Numbered from the stretch's first letter, positions 20,422-31,407 are shown. The stretch: DNA of 64,000 bases from Paraniabella defluvii (GCA_019316985.1 CP079215.1:806001-870000); one strand, 5' to 3'. Notes: generated by a model not told the origin, from the sequence alone. Numbers and translations: made by a program.

Positions 20422-21736
20422 TTAATGCTTTATCGGCTGCAGTTCGGCCGGGTTATGCTTGTGCCTGAACAAAATGCCGAAAAATATTGCCACCACCAGG
20501 GCGTAAATGGCAAAAACCATCCAAATGCCCGGCCAGTTCTTCGTACCATCGGGCAATAAATAAAATTTATCGATCATCCAGCCGCTTAGGAGGCTACCCA
20601 TGATAGATCCAAAACCATTGGTCATCATCATAAAAAGACCCTGGGCAGAAGAGCGGATCTGCTTATCGGTAGAGGTTTCCACGAACAAAGAACCTGAGAT
20701 ATTAAAGAAATCGAACGCCATTCCATACACGATATTCGAAAGCACAATCATCCAGAAAAAGCCTTCGGGGTTACCATACGAAAACAGGCCAAAGCGCAGC
20801 ACCCAGGCAAACATCGATATCAGCATCACTTTCTTTATACCAAACTTCTTCATAAAAAAAGGAATGGCCAGTATAAATAGTGTTTCCGAAATCTGTGATA
20901 TGGAAATGATCATGGTAGAATAACGTACTACAAACGAATCGGCATACTTGGGTATATTTTCAAAGTCTTTCAAATAAGTATCGCCATACATATTCGTTAG
21001 CTGCAGGGCTGCTCCCAAAAACATTGAAAACAGAAAAAGATCAGCATTTTGTAATTCCCCAGCAATTTAAAAGCATTTAACCCGAGCTTTTCTGCCCAGG
21101 ATATAGAGCCCTTGCTTTTATTTTCGGGGGCATTGGGGAAGCGTCAACGCGTACAGGCCCAGCAGCACCGCAAACACTCCTGCTATGTAAAACTGGTTAG
21201 CATTAACGGCATGGCCGGTAATGGCGCTTATTTTTCGCCCAGCGTTTTTCCCGCTTCCAGCGGCGATTGCGGGTCGCTCACCAGGTTAGTGATCCACATC
21301 GCAGCAATAAAACCCACCGTACCCCAAACACGTATAGGCGGAAAAACTTTAATTACATCCAGCTGGTTATCTATCAAAATGCGGTAAGAAAGTGCATTTG
21401 ACAGTGCAATGGTGGGCATATAACAGCACATACTTAGCAACAGCACCCAGAAAAAGAAGAAGGAGCATCAATTGCCGGCAAAATAAAAAGCGTAATGCCA
21501 TACAAAATGTGCATCAGCGCATACAAGCGTTCGCCATTCATCCACCTGTCGGCAATAATTCCAATAAGCGCCGGCATAATCAGCGAGCCCAACCCCAGCG
21601 TCATAAATACTACGCCAAACTCCTGTCCTGTCCAGCCCTTAAACCCAAAACCGTAAGAACCTAAAGTGGTTAACCAGGCACCCCAAACAAAAAACTGGAA
21701 AAAACTTAATACAGTCAGTTTAAATTTTATTGACAT
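20422..21736 (-). CDS. Nucleoside:H+ symporter family MFS transporter (frameshifted)
   Basis: Polytopic inner-membrane protein. MSIKFKLTVLSFFQFFVWGAWLTTLG with SYGFGFKG, GLGSLIMPALIGIIADRW and later RVWGTVGFIAAMW fits the NupG/XapB nucleoside permease branch of the MFS (TIGR00889-like), which imports nucleosides with protons. The C-terminal half shows six hydrophobic segments with conserved SSAQGLFMMMTNGFGSIMG and ends NPAELQPIKH. Frameshifts lie near 21450, 21235 and 21030, with one or two more in 21030-21230. The nearest metabolic partner in the window is deoC, 20 kb away. Exact substrate is inferred from family only. Confidence 0.85.
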
Positions 21737-21891
21737 AAAATATTTTTATTGAACCGGCGACAGTGCTAGTATTAACTGAATTGGCTACGCCCGGCCCACC
21801 GTTCGGTAATGCTATACAACAATCCAACGAATCTAAATAAAAATAATAAACAAATAAGCCAGGCTGGTCATTTATGCTATTTTTATTTATC

Positions 21892-22230
21892 ATGATCAAT
21901 TATAATAACAAAACATTCAAACCGGTAAGCAATACCCCAAACGGTCAAACCTCCGATGAAACCCTTTTTTATTATGTACAAGAGGGAAATATCCTGACAG
22001 CCCGTTATAGCGGAGGGAAAATACAGTCAGGGCATCTCATCGGCCTGGTAGATGAGAATGGTAAAATAGATATGCGGTACCACCAGGTGAACGACAAAGG
22101 GGAACTCATGACAGGAACCTGCTCTTCGGTGCCGGAAATATTACCTGATGGCAAAATCAGGCTGCACGAAACCTGGCAATGGACCAGCGGCGATCAATCT
22201 GCAGGTACTTCTATAATAGAGGAGGTATAA
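21892..22230 (+). CDS. Conserved small protein, often labelled n-acetylglutamate synthase
   Basis: About 112 residues, intact. MINYNNKTFKPVSNTPNG, YYVQEGNILTARYSGGKI, GHLIGLVDENGKIDMRYHQV and GKIRLHETWQW form short beta-hairpin repeats. Close homologues are widespread in Bacteroidota and are commonly annotated as n-acetylglutamate synthase, although no acetyltransferase motif is visible; I regard that label as unproven. The ATG at 21892 is preferred over 21874 because homologues begin MINYNN. Confidence 0.7.
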   Translation: MINYNNKTFKPVSNTPNGQTSDETLFYYVQEGNILTARYSGGKIQSGHLIGLVDENGKIDMRYHQVNDKGELMTGTCSSVPEILPDGKIRLHETWQWTSGDQSAGTSIIEEV

Positions 22231-22283
22231 AGAAATATGACAAGAATCATTACATTTTGAACCTTTCAACCTTAAATCCGTTT

Positions 22284-22291
22284 TATCTTTG
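22284..22291 (+). promoter_or_regulatory. Putative -7 element before mqnE
   Basis: TATCTTTG, a full match to TAnnTTTG, 20 bases before the mqnE ATG. No well-spaced -33 element was found. Confidence 0.45.
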
Positions 22292-22311
22292 CACCTCATT
22301 TAATTTAGCAG

Positions 22312-23449
22312 ATGATCGCGAATACCCTACCCAACGTTGATAGTGCACTTCAGGAAATTGCCAACAAAGTATATAACGGGCAAAGAATCAGTGATGAAGA
22401 TGGCTTATATCTTTTTGAGCATGCCAGCCTGGCTTTTGCAGGTGCGCTGGCCAATTATGTGAGGGAGCAAAAACATGGCGACATCACCTATTTTAACCGC
22501 AATTTCCATATCGAACCTACGAACGCCTGTGTTTACTCCTGCCATTTTTGTAGCTACAGCCGTTTATATGCATATCGCGATGAGGCATGGGAGCTCTCGC
22601 TGCAGCAAATGATGGATATCGTTAAAAAGTACGACAATGATCCGTAACCGAGGTACATATTGTTGGCGGTGTTCACCCCAAAATGAACCTGGAATTCTTC
22701 GCCGAACTGCTGCGCAGTATCAAGGCGCATCGCCCCGATCTGCATATCAAAGGATTTACTGCTGTAGAGCTCGATTATATGTTCCGCAAAGCTAAAAAAA
22801 CAGTACAGGAAGGCATGCAATACCTGAAAGATGCCGGCCTGGAGAGCTTACCCGGCGGAGGCGCGGAAATTTTGCACCTGAAATACGAGAGCAGATCTGC
22901 GCCGATAAAATTGACGGAACAGGCTGGCTGCACATCCATCAAACGGCACATGAGCTGGGCATGCAATCGAACGCCACCATGCTTTTTGGCCATATTGAGA
23001 AGTATGAGCACCGTATCGATCACATGAGCAGGTTGCGCGACCTCCAGGATAAAACCAATGGCTTTAACACCTTTATTCCGCTTAAATTCAGGAACGGCGA
23101 CAATGATATGAGCCATGTAGCCGAATCTTCGCTAATAGAAGATATGAAAATGTATGCTATTGCCCGGATTTACCTGGACAATTTTCCGCATATCAAAGCC
23201 TATTGGCCGATGCTCGGCAGACAAAATGCACAATTAGCCCTGTCATTTGGCGTAAATGATATTGACGGTACTATTGACGACACGACGAAGATCTACTCCA
23301 TGGCCGGTTCTGAAGAGCAAACACCTTCTATGACCACTGAAGAGCTGGTGGTATTGATCAAGCAAGCCAGGAGAAGGCCGGTAGAAAGAGGCACGCTGTA
23401 TAATGTGATCAGGGATTACGGAATGGTTGAGACAGAAGCAACAGTTTAG
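22312..23449 (+). CDS. mqnE: Aminodeoxyfutalosine synthase MqnE (frameshifted)
   Basis: Radical SAM enzyme of the futalosine route to menaquinone; it joins the enolpyruvyl product of MqnA to SAM-derived adenosine. The cluster motif CVYSCHFCSYSR (CxxxCxxC) lies near residue 70; VTEVHIVGGVHPK, SLPGGGAEI, ELGMQSNATMLFGH and FNTFIPLKFRN follow. Frameshifts near 22647 and 22890 (where a CADKIDGTGWLHIHQTAHEL segment must be rejoined). Length of about 379 codons is typical. Adding DMSHVAESSLIEDMKMYAIARI favours MqnE over CofH-type enzymes. No other mqn gene is in the window. Confidence 0.9.
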
Positions 23450-23659
23450 CCTGCTTACGCTGATAACTGGATGCATCCTCCGAATTGCCGCCATCATCTA
23501 TGCCAGCCGGAGCATCTCCTGAATTTAGAAAGAGATCGCAGGCTTCGCCGGGAGCGACATATGATAACGGTATTTGTTTGGAGCAACAATTTGGAATGCC
23601 CCGCTAACTCGTGGTATGTTTTTTTTTGGTATATTAGCCATACTTAAATCAATACTACT

Positions 23660-24088
23660 ATGGGCAAAGTATCTACCATTCTTGCCAGGAAGGGGAATAA
23701 TGCGGTTTCTGTACAAAAAGACACTAAAGTGTATGATGCGTTAAAGATCATGTCTGACAAGAACATTGGCTCGCTGGTTGTACTCGATGGAGAAAAATAC
23801 ACAGGAATATTAACAGAGAGGGACTATTCCCGCAAAGTAATACTCGAAGGCCGCCATTCAGATGAAATAACCGTAGGAGAAATCATGTCTACCGATTTGC
23901 CAACTGTAAAACCCGAAGACACCGTGGAGCTTTGCATGCAGCTCATGTCTAACAAGAACATACGCTATTTGCCCGTTTTTGACGGAGATAAGCTTTCGGG
24001 CATTATTTCCATAAGTGATGTGGTTACCGAAACAATTCTTCAACAAAAAGAAACGATCAGCCAGTTACAAAATTATATACAGGGTTAA
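23660..24088 (+). CDS. Tandem CBS domain protein
   Basis: 142 residues, intact, made of two CBS domains (about 8-62 and 75-130): DALKIMSDKNIGSLVVLDGE, YTGILTERDYSRKV, VGEIMSTDLPTVKPEDTV and LPVFDGDKLSGIISISDVV. Such stand-alone pairs bind adenine nucleotides and regulate unknown partners. No fused enzyme domain. It converges with the 24105 gene with only 16 bases between stops. Confidence 0.93.
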   Translation: MGKVSTILARKGNNAVSVQKDTKVYDALKIMSDKNIGSLVVLDGEKYTGILTERDYSRKVILEGRHSDEITVGEIMSTDLPTVKPEDTVELCMQLMSNKNIRYLPVFDGDKLSGIISISDVVTETILQQKETISQLQNYIQG

Positions 24089-24104
24089 CGTTTACCGCTG
24101 CTTG

Positions 24105-25274
24105 CTACGGGGGCCAATAGTTGAGCGGGAGCATATTGCCTACCTTTTCGCTCCATCCCCAGTACCATTCAGACAATAACCCTGGGGCGGATACCAGTTG
24201 CCATTGGCATCAATCACCAGTGCGGGCTCGTTTTGCAACAGGATCAATGACCTTGCCGGGTACCTAGATCTGCGTTCGAGGTGATGATCCAGATAGCGCG
24301 TTGCTCTTCTATCTTATCTTTATTGGTGATTTGCAGATAGTCGGGCCAGGTTACCGCTCTTTGCCCGTTTTGCACCAAACGGAAACTATCTACGGTCAAC
24401 CGGGCGCCATACTCGTAGGTAAAATCCTTTTGAGATAGTATTTGCTCGTAGTAGGCCGAGGAATCTTGAAACGGGCTTCCCCGGTGTTGCCGGTACAATG
24501 CCCGTACGCGGTCTTTCTCTGTATTGCGGAGCTTTTTTACCCTTCGCACTTCAAAACCCTGCTCCAGGCTGTTTCCTTCATAAACCGATCTGAAGAAATG
24601 CATCATAGATCCTGTGTACGCTTCCAGCCTGTTTTTTCCCACTTCTTTACCCTGCTGTTATTACCTTTCATAGCGGTAAACAAAACATAACCGGCAAAAA
24701 AATTGGTTCGTTCATTAAAGTTAATTTCAAAATGCTCCAGCTGGTAGGCCAGTCGGTACCCCAGGCCTTTATTTTCTATGATGATCGGTTCGTTGGCAAC
24801 TACTTCCAGCTTGTTCAACTTTTTATAAAAGCGAAAACGCAATGTTTGGTGATTTTTAATAACTGTTCTCATAGAGTTATCAGACAAACCAATAAAATAC
24901 TCTGTAAAAGTTTTGCCCCATTTCTCCCAGGTCTCTGTTATATAGCCGCCTACTATTACCGGCTCCATGGATACCATTTTGGGCTTCATTATCACTTTAA
25001 GCTTGCCCGGCATTTTTTCGGTAGAAAAGTCGTAGGTAACCGTTTCAAAACCTACATGGGTAATCACCAACCTGTATATCCCCGGCGGAATATCGGGTAT
25101 CTCAAAATACCCGTCTTTATTAGTGACGCCGGCCAGCGAAGTATTGGTTATAAATACAGAGCTTCCGGCAACCGGGCTGCTGCTTTCCGCATCCAGCACC
25201 AAGCCGGTCAGTCTAGTTTGAGCACCTGACAAAAAGCTTAATAAAACCAACGCAAGCGTAAAGAAAGTTTTCAC
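24105..25274 (-). CDS. Secreted protein with carboxypeptidase-like regulatory domain (frameshifted)
   Basis: A signal peptide (KTFFTLALVLLSFLSGAQ) precedes a CarboxypepD_reg-like beta-sandwich (RLTGLVLDAESSSPVAGSSV, VTNKDGYFEIPDIPPGIYRL, VITHVGFET), the domain found at the start of TonB-dependent receptors. No receptor barrel follows; the remaining ~290 residues are of a type I do not recognise and end NMLPLNYWPP. Frameshifts near 24640, 24245 and 24185. The GTG at 25274 is chosen because it gives a proper signal peptide; a GTG at 25334 would overlap the neighbouring hydrolase stop. Likely surface or periplasmic. Confidence 0.75.
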
Positions 25275-25326
25275 TCCATAAATATACGACCAGAACAACA
25301 AACTACGAAATAATCGTAGATCATTA

Positions 25327-26029
25327 TTAAACACCTTTCAACACTTCATTTATAATAGCGCTTATCTCAGCTGCACGGTTAACGATCATCATATGTGTAC
25401 CGCCTTTGATTATATGCGTAGGCTTCAGGGGTTTTATAGGGAAAATAAGGTCGGCATCGCCATGTATATGCACTACGTTCGCCGGGAAGTCGGCATTACG
25501 CCAGTTCAGGATCTGGTTTAACGCCCATATCATGTAATCTTTATCAATGATCCGTCTATAGTTATTGGCAAACTCCTGCTCTTCTTTGGTAAAAGCCCCC
25601 AGGCGTTTATTAGCCATTGCAAAAAAGCGTTCATTGGCCTGTATTCTTTTTATAGGAAAATATGGTTGAGCCGCAGCTTTCCTATCAGCTTCCATTTACG
25701 GGGCAGCTCGTCGGTATTTTTATGCTGGACACCAATATAACCTGCTTAACCGGGCGTATCTTAGCTATTTCCAGGGCCACCATACCGCCAAAAGACACAC
25801 CTATAATAACAGGGTTGTCTTCCTGTATCTTTTCGGCCATACGCAACACATAATCTTTGTATGGCTCTCTGGGCAACGGCTTCAGCCAATTAATAAAAAC
25901 AAGCGCTGCGTTATCAATACGGAGGTTATTAAAAATTTTATCGTCGGCGCCAAAGCCGGGGATGCAATAAATCTTTCTCTTAGGCAGCTCCTGTTTTTTT
26001 TTCCTGAAAATATTACGCAACCAATTCAC
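25327..26029 (-). CDS. Alpha/beta hydrolase (one frameshift)
   Basis: About 234 codons. IYCIPGFGADDKIF is the oxyanion region, GVSFGGMVALEIAK carries the nucleophile serine in GxSxG, HIHGDADLIFP the acidic residue and IKGGTHMMIVNRA the histidine, so a full catalytic triad can be seen. One indel near 25685-25690 splits it (SSIKIPTELP|RKWKLIG). Substrate unknown. It precedes the 24105 gene on the same strand, perhaps as an operon, and lies downstream of lysC but beyond its terminator. Confidence 0.82.
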
Positions 26030-26078
26030 ATGAATATGTTTATTGTCCTAATTTATAAAACAAACCTCAAAAACAAAA

Positions 26079-26099
26079 GTGCGGGAATGAATCCCGCAC
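26079..26099 (-). terminator. lysC terminator
   Basis: Minus strand stem GTGCGGGA/TCCCGCAC with a five-base loop, followed by TTTTGTTTTTG, 33 bases after the lysC stop. Confidence 0.88.
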
Positions 26100-26132
26100 C
26101 ATTAAAAACATACCCCGCAATCGTTTCGGCTT

Positions 26133-27455
26133 TTAGTTTAACCCAAACATACCTTTGTTCAGCTGCTGCAATAACTGTATTTTATGTTCTGCCGCAACCA
26201 GTAAAGAAATATTGTGCCTGCTACCGCCATAAGAAACCATACGAATAGGTATGTTTCTTATAGAACCAAACAGTTTTTTAATAATTTCTTCCGTTTCATT
26301 AATATTATGTCCCACTACAGATATAATAGCCTGCCCCTCGTCTACCTCTACAGTACCCAACACTTCCAGCTCTTTAATAATAGGCTTTAAATACTCGTCG
26401 TTGTCGATCGTAAGCGATACGGCAACCTCCGATGTGGTGATCATATCGATAGGCGTTTTGTACTTTTCGAACACCTCGAAGATTTTTCTTAAAAACCCAT
26501 AGGCCAGCAGCATGCGGCCGCTTTTTACTTTAATGGCTATGATGTTATCCTTTGCCGCAACCGCTTTTACACCTGCCGCTGACGCTTCCTGCGTGATCAA
26601 TGTGCCTTTGGCTTCAGGCTCCATTGTATTGAGCAGTTTTACGGGTATTTTATATTGCTGTGCCGGCCATATAGATGCCGGATGTAAGATCTTTGCTCCA
26701 AAATATGCCAGCTCCGCAGCTTCATCAAAACTGAGTTGCTCTACCGGTACTGTTTTATTTACAATACGCGGATCGTTGTTGTGCATGCCATCAATATCCG
26801 TCCATATTTCGCATACCGAGGCATTGATAGCTGCGGCTACCAGTGAAGCAGTATAATCGCTTCCACCGCGCTTTAAGTTGTCAACCTCGCCTCTTGCATT
26901 GCGGCAGATATAACCCTGGGTAACCAAAATTTTCTTATCCTTATTCTGGCTGATCAATTGTGTCAACCGGGTACGGATCGAACCAATTTGAGGCTCCTCG
27001 TTCTCATCAATGCTCATAAACTCCAGCGCAGGCAGCAAAGCGAAAGACTCTCCTATTTCTTCCAGGTAGCAGGAGAATATTTTAGTAGACAATAGCTCGC
27101 CCTGGGCCAGGATATCTTTGCTCAGTGCTTCACTGAAAGATATTTTAAGAATAATATGTAAGAAATCGAAATGCTCATCTACAATGGATTTTGCTTTGTT
27201 GTAGGTGGTTTCTGACTGCAACAACTCTTTTATAAAATTATAATAATGCTCCTGCAGATTATTGATCGTTTGCAGTGCCGAATGCCTGTCGTTGGCAGCA
27301 ATATGGTTACCGATAGATACCAGGGCATTGGTGGTTCCGGATAGTGCAGAAAGCACTACTAAAGCAGGTTCGGTTTCTTTTTGCAGCAGCGACGCAATAT
27401 GCTTCATGCGCTCGGGTTTACCCACACTTGTGCCGCCAAACTTCATTACTTTCAT
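26133..27455 (-). CDS. lysC: Aspartate kinase
   Basis: Phosphorylates aspartate, the first step to lysine/DAP, threonine and methionine. 440 residues, intact. MKVMKFGGTSVG is the kinase signature, VTQGYICRNARGEVDNLKRG and GSDYTASLVAAAI the substrate/ATP region, and two ACT-type regulatory domains occupy about 300-440 (DMITTSEVAVSLTIDN; AIISVVGHN). It is monofunctional, without a homoserine dehydrogenase domain. It supplies the DAP used by MurE. A promoter lies about 135 bases upstream and a terminator follows. Confidence 0.95.
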   Translation of the reverse strand: MKVMKFGGTSVGKPERMKHIASLLQKETEPALVVLSALSGTTNALVSIGNHIAANDRHSALQTINNLQEHYYNFIKELLQSETTYNKAKSIVDEHFDFLHIILKISFSEALSKDILAQGELLSTKIFSCYLEEIGESFALLPALEFMSIDENEEPQIGSIRTRLTQLISQNKDKKILVTQGYICRNARGEVDNLKRGGSDYTASLVAAAINASVCEIWTDIDGMHNNDPRIVNKTVPVEQLSFDEAAELAYFGAKILHPASIWPAQQYKIPVKLLNTMEPEAKGTLITQEASAAGVKAVAAKDNIIAIKVKSGRMLLAYGFLRKIFEVFEKYKTPIDMITTSEVAVSLTIDNDEYLKPIIKELEVLGTVEVDEGQAIISVVGHNINETEEIIKKLFGSIRNIPIRMVSYGGSRHNISLLVAAEHKIQLLQQLNKGMFGLN

Positions 27456-27589
27456 TCCTATACTAATTTATATTTTCAGTGGTCGAATGGAACACCTCAG
27501 CATATATTCCCTTATATGGAAAGTTATAACTGGGCGTTTCCTGTGCGTGAAATATCGTTATTTTAAAAAACTTTTTGATAATCGGGTTG

Positions 27590-27622
27590 CAAATATACGC
27601 CAGTACTGACTAGCCCCGCAAA
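27590..27622 (-). promoter_or_regulatory. Putative lysC promoter
   Basis: Minus strand TTTG, 21 bases, TATATTTG: a full match to the Bacteroidota consensus. It implies an untranslated leader of about 125 bases before lysC. Confidence 0.65.
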
Positions 27623-27706
27623 AAATCATTGACATACAACAGCCTCTAGTTTTGCCGGTTACTGTCGTGTACCGGTCACATTACGGAGTGCTATGATCAA
27701 ACCTGT

Positions 27707-28788
27707 CTAGCTGATCCAGCTAACGCCCAGTTTATCCGCCAGCTGCTTCAGATCCTCTACCACGGCAGGTAACAGCGGGATGCCACTTTTTTTTCTTTCC
27801 TGCTCCATCTCCCGCTCGGGGTCGCCAGGTACCAATACCCTATCATGACCGGGCAGCGTGGCCGCCGTTCTGAACCCGTTGATCCAGTCGTCCATATCCC
27901 GTTTAAATTCGGCAGCAGGCCGAAAAGCATCCACCCGCATTGCCCCGAAAAAATGCCCGATGCCTTTTCCGGGTTGTTTGGCAGGCATAGGCACATAGGC
28001 AGGAAAAGGCGGCACCCAGGGAGCATAATTGGCGCCACTCAGCAGGGCAGAAAAAATATCCACCATTGCCCCAAGCGCATACCCTTTATGGCTTCCATGA
28101 TCCCGATCGCCGCCCAACGGTAGTAAAGCCCCTCCTTTTTCAGAATATTGGCGTCTTTAGTTGAATTACCTTCCGCATCCTGCACCCATCCTTCGGGGCT
28201 TCCTGGTTTTTCCTTTGTAAAATCTCCAGTTTACCGTTAGCCGCTGTAGTGGTGGCAAGATCCATCACAAAGGAGGCTGCTCCCCGGCCGGCGCGGCTAC
28301 GCAGATAGGGTTAGTACCCAGCATTTTGGCAGTAGAAAATGTGGGGCTACCAGCGGGCTTGCATTGGTCATGGAAATGCCGATCATATCATGTTCTAAAG
28401 CCATCATGGCGTGCACTGCGGCAATACCATAATGATTACTGTTTTGCACACTTACCCAACCTGTACCCACATTGCGGGCTTTTTCTATCGCTATTTTCAT
28501 AGCAAATGGTGCTACCACCAGTCCCAGTCCCCTGTCTCCGTCTACCACCGCGGTAGAAGGCGTTTCATGTATCACTTTTATACCGGGCCGGGCATTTACC
28601 CTTTCAGCTTCCCAAAGTCTTATATAACCGCTTAAACGGGCTACACCATGAGAGTCAACACCCCTCAGGTCTGCAGCAAGCAGCACGTGGGCAGCTGCTT
28701 CAGATTGTTCGGGCGAACACCCCATTTTATTGAAAACAGCCACGGTAAAATTATATAGCTGATTGTATTGATATGTTTGCGTTTGCAT
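27707..28788 (-). CDS. Ldh family NAD(P)-dependent dehydrogenase (malate/L-lactate/ureidoglycolate type), frameshifted
   Basis: LDH2/MDH2 family oxidoreductase of about 360 codons. Signatures: LRGVDSHGVARLSGYI near the N-terminus, NSNHYGIAAVHAMMA, GTNPICVAAP, DLATTTAANGKLE, LGGDRDHGSHKGYALGAMVD and GHFFGAMRVDAFRP. Members oxidise malate, L-lactate, ureidoglycolate or sulfolactate; the substrate cannot be told from sequence. Frameshifts near 28340 and 28290, 28220 and 28125. The ATG at 28788 is used; the upstream TTG adds only five residues. Confidence 0.87.
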
Positions 28789-28962
28789 CGAACAAAGAAA
28801 CAATAAAATACTGAACCCGGAGCCACTACAATACCCCGGTCATGTTTGATGGTGCTTTGCTGATCTCCCGGGATTTACACCCCATTCATAAAAAAAAGAT
28901 ATACAAAATCCAAAAAGGCATAGAATATGCTATTGACTAATAATAAACCTTTAAAAAAGTAA

Positions 28963-29136
<174 letters not shown>

Positions 29137-29190
29137 GAAGTAAACATGCCGCATAGCTTGAGTCGGAATACAATCCGATTTACCTTTGAA

Positions 29191-29214
29191 AATGCTCCGC
29201 TAAAGCGGAGCATT
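29191..29214 (+). terminator. Terminator after the Lmo0937-family gene
   Basis: Perfect 10-bp stem AATGCTCCGC/GCGGAGCATT with a TAAA loop; the T tract after it is weak (AAGCTTTTCC). Confidence 0.7.
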
Positions 29215-29355
29215 AAGCTTTTCCGGTATTTTTTAGTAACTGCTGCGCCTAAGCAGCCGGGGGTGTCTTTACTCTGCATCCTATTTTCATTGAAATTCCT
29301 ATTATACCGACTAACTTTTTAATCAATTAATTTTGAATGTAAAAATCGAATTTAA

Positions 29356-30613
29356 TTGAACCCTTTTCTTCTATTACTTTCATTACTCGTGGCTCTTTCA
29401 GGCTGCCAGTATCAAGGCCTTGATGAATATATAAATACACATATTAAACCCATTAACGGTATTGATTCCGGTATACCAAACTACGATGACCTGAAAACTA
29501 TTGGTGATGCAATCGGCGAGTCGAGGATAGTAATGCTCGGCGAACAGGATCATGGAGATGCCCCTGCTTTTTGGCAAAAACAAGATTAGTCAAATACCTG
29601 CATGAGAAAAAAAGGCTTCAATGTGCTTGCATTTGAAAGTGATATTTACGGGCTTACCCGGGGCTGGGAGCAACTGAACAAACAATCTCCATCAATTGAC
29701 AGCTTCCTAAGCAAGAATATTTTTAGAATATGGACCCAATGCGACGCCTGTGCCGACTTATTTTACACCTATATACCTCAATCCTATAAAACTCGCCAAC
29801 CATTAACCTTAAGTGGATTTGATAGCCAACTGGTATTAGCATTCAGTAAAAACAATCTCAGGAAAGACCTGGACAGCGTACTCCTTGCACTGAAGATCCC
29901 TATACCAACTCCAGCTATTACAGAACTACATTTTTACCGGCATTAGACACTTTATTAAACGGTTTCAAAAAAACCGAGGATATACGCAAAGACGTTTTTG
30001 TGCCATTAAAACCGGCTTTAATTACGATTAAAAAGAATGCCTGGCACGAATCCCGAAAAACAGCTATTGGATACTGATCCTTGACAATCTGCTTGCATTA
30101 AACGACCAGATTTTAGCTCAATTGAGCAAAAATATTGCAGCGGTCATGAATTCCCGGGATGAGCAGATGGCCCGCAATTTAGAATGGCTTCTAAAATACA
30201 AATACCCTGAACAAAAGCTAATTGTTTGGGCCCACAATTGGCATATTGCAAAATATACTGACCGGGTTAGCGGGCACGAACATTCTGCAAAAAGTATGGG
30301 TACCTATTTTACCAGCAATGCTTCATGGAATGCACAAACATATGTGTTAGGGTTTACATCTGCTACCGGTTCGGCAGGGCGGATTACTGTAGATACAACT
30401 TATACAATTGATTTTAACACAGAAGAAGGCCTGGAGAAATGGGTTAAGCAAAAAAAGTTTCCTTATGCCTTTTTGAATTTCAGAGACGCAAACAGATTAC
30501 AACCATTTCTGATGAAAGGTTTTTCTCATGAATATCGTAAAGAAAGATGGAATAGGATATTTGACGGCATCTTCTATATTGAAAATATGTACCCCTGCAA
30601 TAAAATGCCATAA
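29356..30613 (+). CDS. Erythromycin esterase-like lipoprotein (frameshifted)
   Basis: Lipoprotein signal NPFLLLLSLLVALSGC, then an Ere/DUF830-type fold: VMLGEQDHGDAPAF matches the GExxHG motif, NVLAFESDIYG the next acidic motif, NSRDEQMARNLEWLL the R-D-xxMAxN motif and IVWAHNWHIAK the late H-N-x-H motif. Classic EreA/EreB enzymes open macrolide lactones, but most environmental homologues have unknown substrates, so resistance should not be assumed. Frameshifts near 29580, 29935 and 30055. The only start that fits the lipobox is a TTG at 29356; the true start may be hidden by another indel. Confidence 0.8.
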
Positions 30614-30680
30614 TTGTTTGTCTAAGCTTTAAAAGGGGCGTCTACCTTCCTCAAGTACATGATATGCAATTAGGTAATAA

Positions 30681-30716
30681 AAAGAGATTGTCGCATAAAT
30701 ATGAAACAATCTCTTT
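30681..30716. terminator. Bidirectional terminator between the esterase-like gene and ssb
   Basis: Perfect 11-bp stem AAAGAGATTGT/ACAATCTCTTT, 14-base loop, A/T-rich on both sides; it separates two convergent genes. Confidence 0.75.
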
Positions 30717-30737
30717 ATAAGTTATCAATTCATTTTA

Positions 30738-31178
30738 TCAGAAGGGCAGGTCATCCACCGGTTCGCTAAAATCGTTTACAGATGAAGTGTTGGAAGATGC
30801 TGTATTTGATGAGCCTGAACCATAACCCGAAGATTGCGGCTGCACAGGCGCTCCGCCATCAGCCTTGCTGCCTAATAACTGCACCTCTCTTACGCGCATG
30901 GATAAAGCCGCTCCGGCTGTACCGTCACTTTTGGTAAAGGTTCTTACTTCCGGCTGGCCTTCTACAAACACCTGCGTACCCTTTACCAGGTACGGGGCTA
31001 CCGCTGTGCGGTCGGTCCAGTAAGCACAATCTACCCAAACTGTTTTTTCCTGCTGGTTTCCCTGGCTGTCTTTAAACCTTTCCGAGTGGGCTACTGTGAA
31101 ATTGATCACATTTCTGCCATTCACATTGTTTACCAAACAATCTTTCCCCAGGCGGCCAATAACCTGCATTTTAATCAT
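30738..31178 (-). CDS. ssb: Single-stranded DNA-binding protein
   Basis: 146 residues, intact. An OB fold (MQVIGRLGKDCLVNNVNG, VINFTVAHSERF, KTVWVDCAYW, GTQVFVEGQPEVR) is followed by a G/S/N/T-rich linker and the acidic tip PVDDLPF, which docks DNA-repair and replication partners. The tip resembles the usual DDDIPF. Stand-alone gene, not beside rpsF/rpsR, so it may be one of several SSB copies. Confidence 0.93.
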   Translation of the reverse strand: MIKMQVIGRLGKDCLVNNVNGRNVINFTVAHSERFKDSQGNQQEKTVWVDCAYWTDRTAVAPYLVKGTQVFVEGQPEVRTFTKSDGTAGAALSMRVREVQLLGSKADGGAPVQPQSSGYGSGSSNTASSNTSSVNDFSEPVDDLPF

Positions 31179-31380
31179 AGTACTCAGTTTTAATAATATT
31201 TAAAAAATTGGACAAGCAATTTAAATAACAAAAAGCAAATATCAGGATACAAACATCAAAATACCGTAAAAATTGTGCCGTTAAACAAAATATTCGTTTT
31301 TGTGTTAAGAAATGCGGGTAGGTACGGCCAGGCCTATAGCGACCATTTCCGGCCGGAATAAGCGCGTCAGGTCAAAATCG

Positions 31381-31388
31381 TATCTTTG
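31381..31388 (+). promoter_or_regulatory. Putative -7 element before mnmA
   Basis: TATCTTTG, full TAnnTTTG match, 19 bases before the mnmA ATG, so the leader would be short. Confidence 0.45.
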
Positions 31389-31407
31389 CCCCTTAATTTT
31401 TAGGAAA

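Noticed and set aside
21892-22230. True N-acetylglutamate synthase
   Set aside because: The protein has short beta-hairpin repeats and no acetyl-CoA-binding motif or amino-acid kinase domain.
29356-30613. Acquired macrolide resistance gene
   Set aside because: Base composition matches the neighbours, no mobile element is near, and the fold is common in environmental Bacteroidota without shown resistance.
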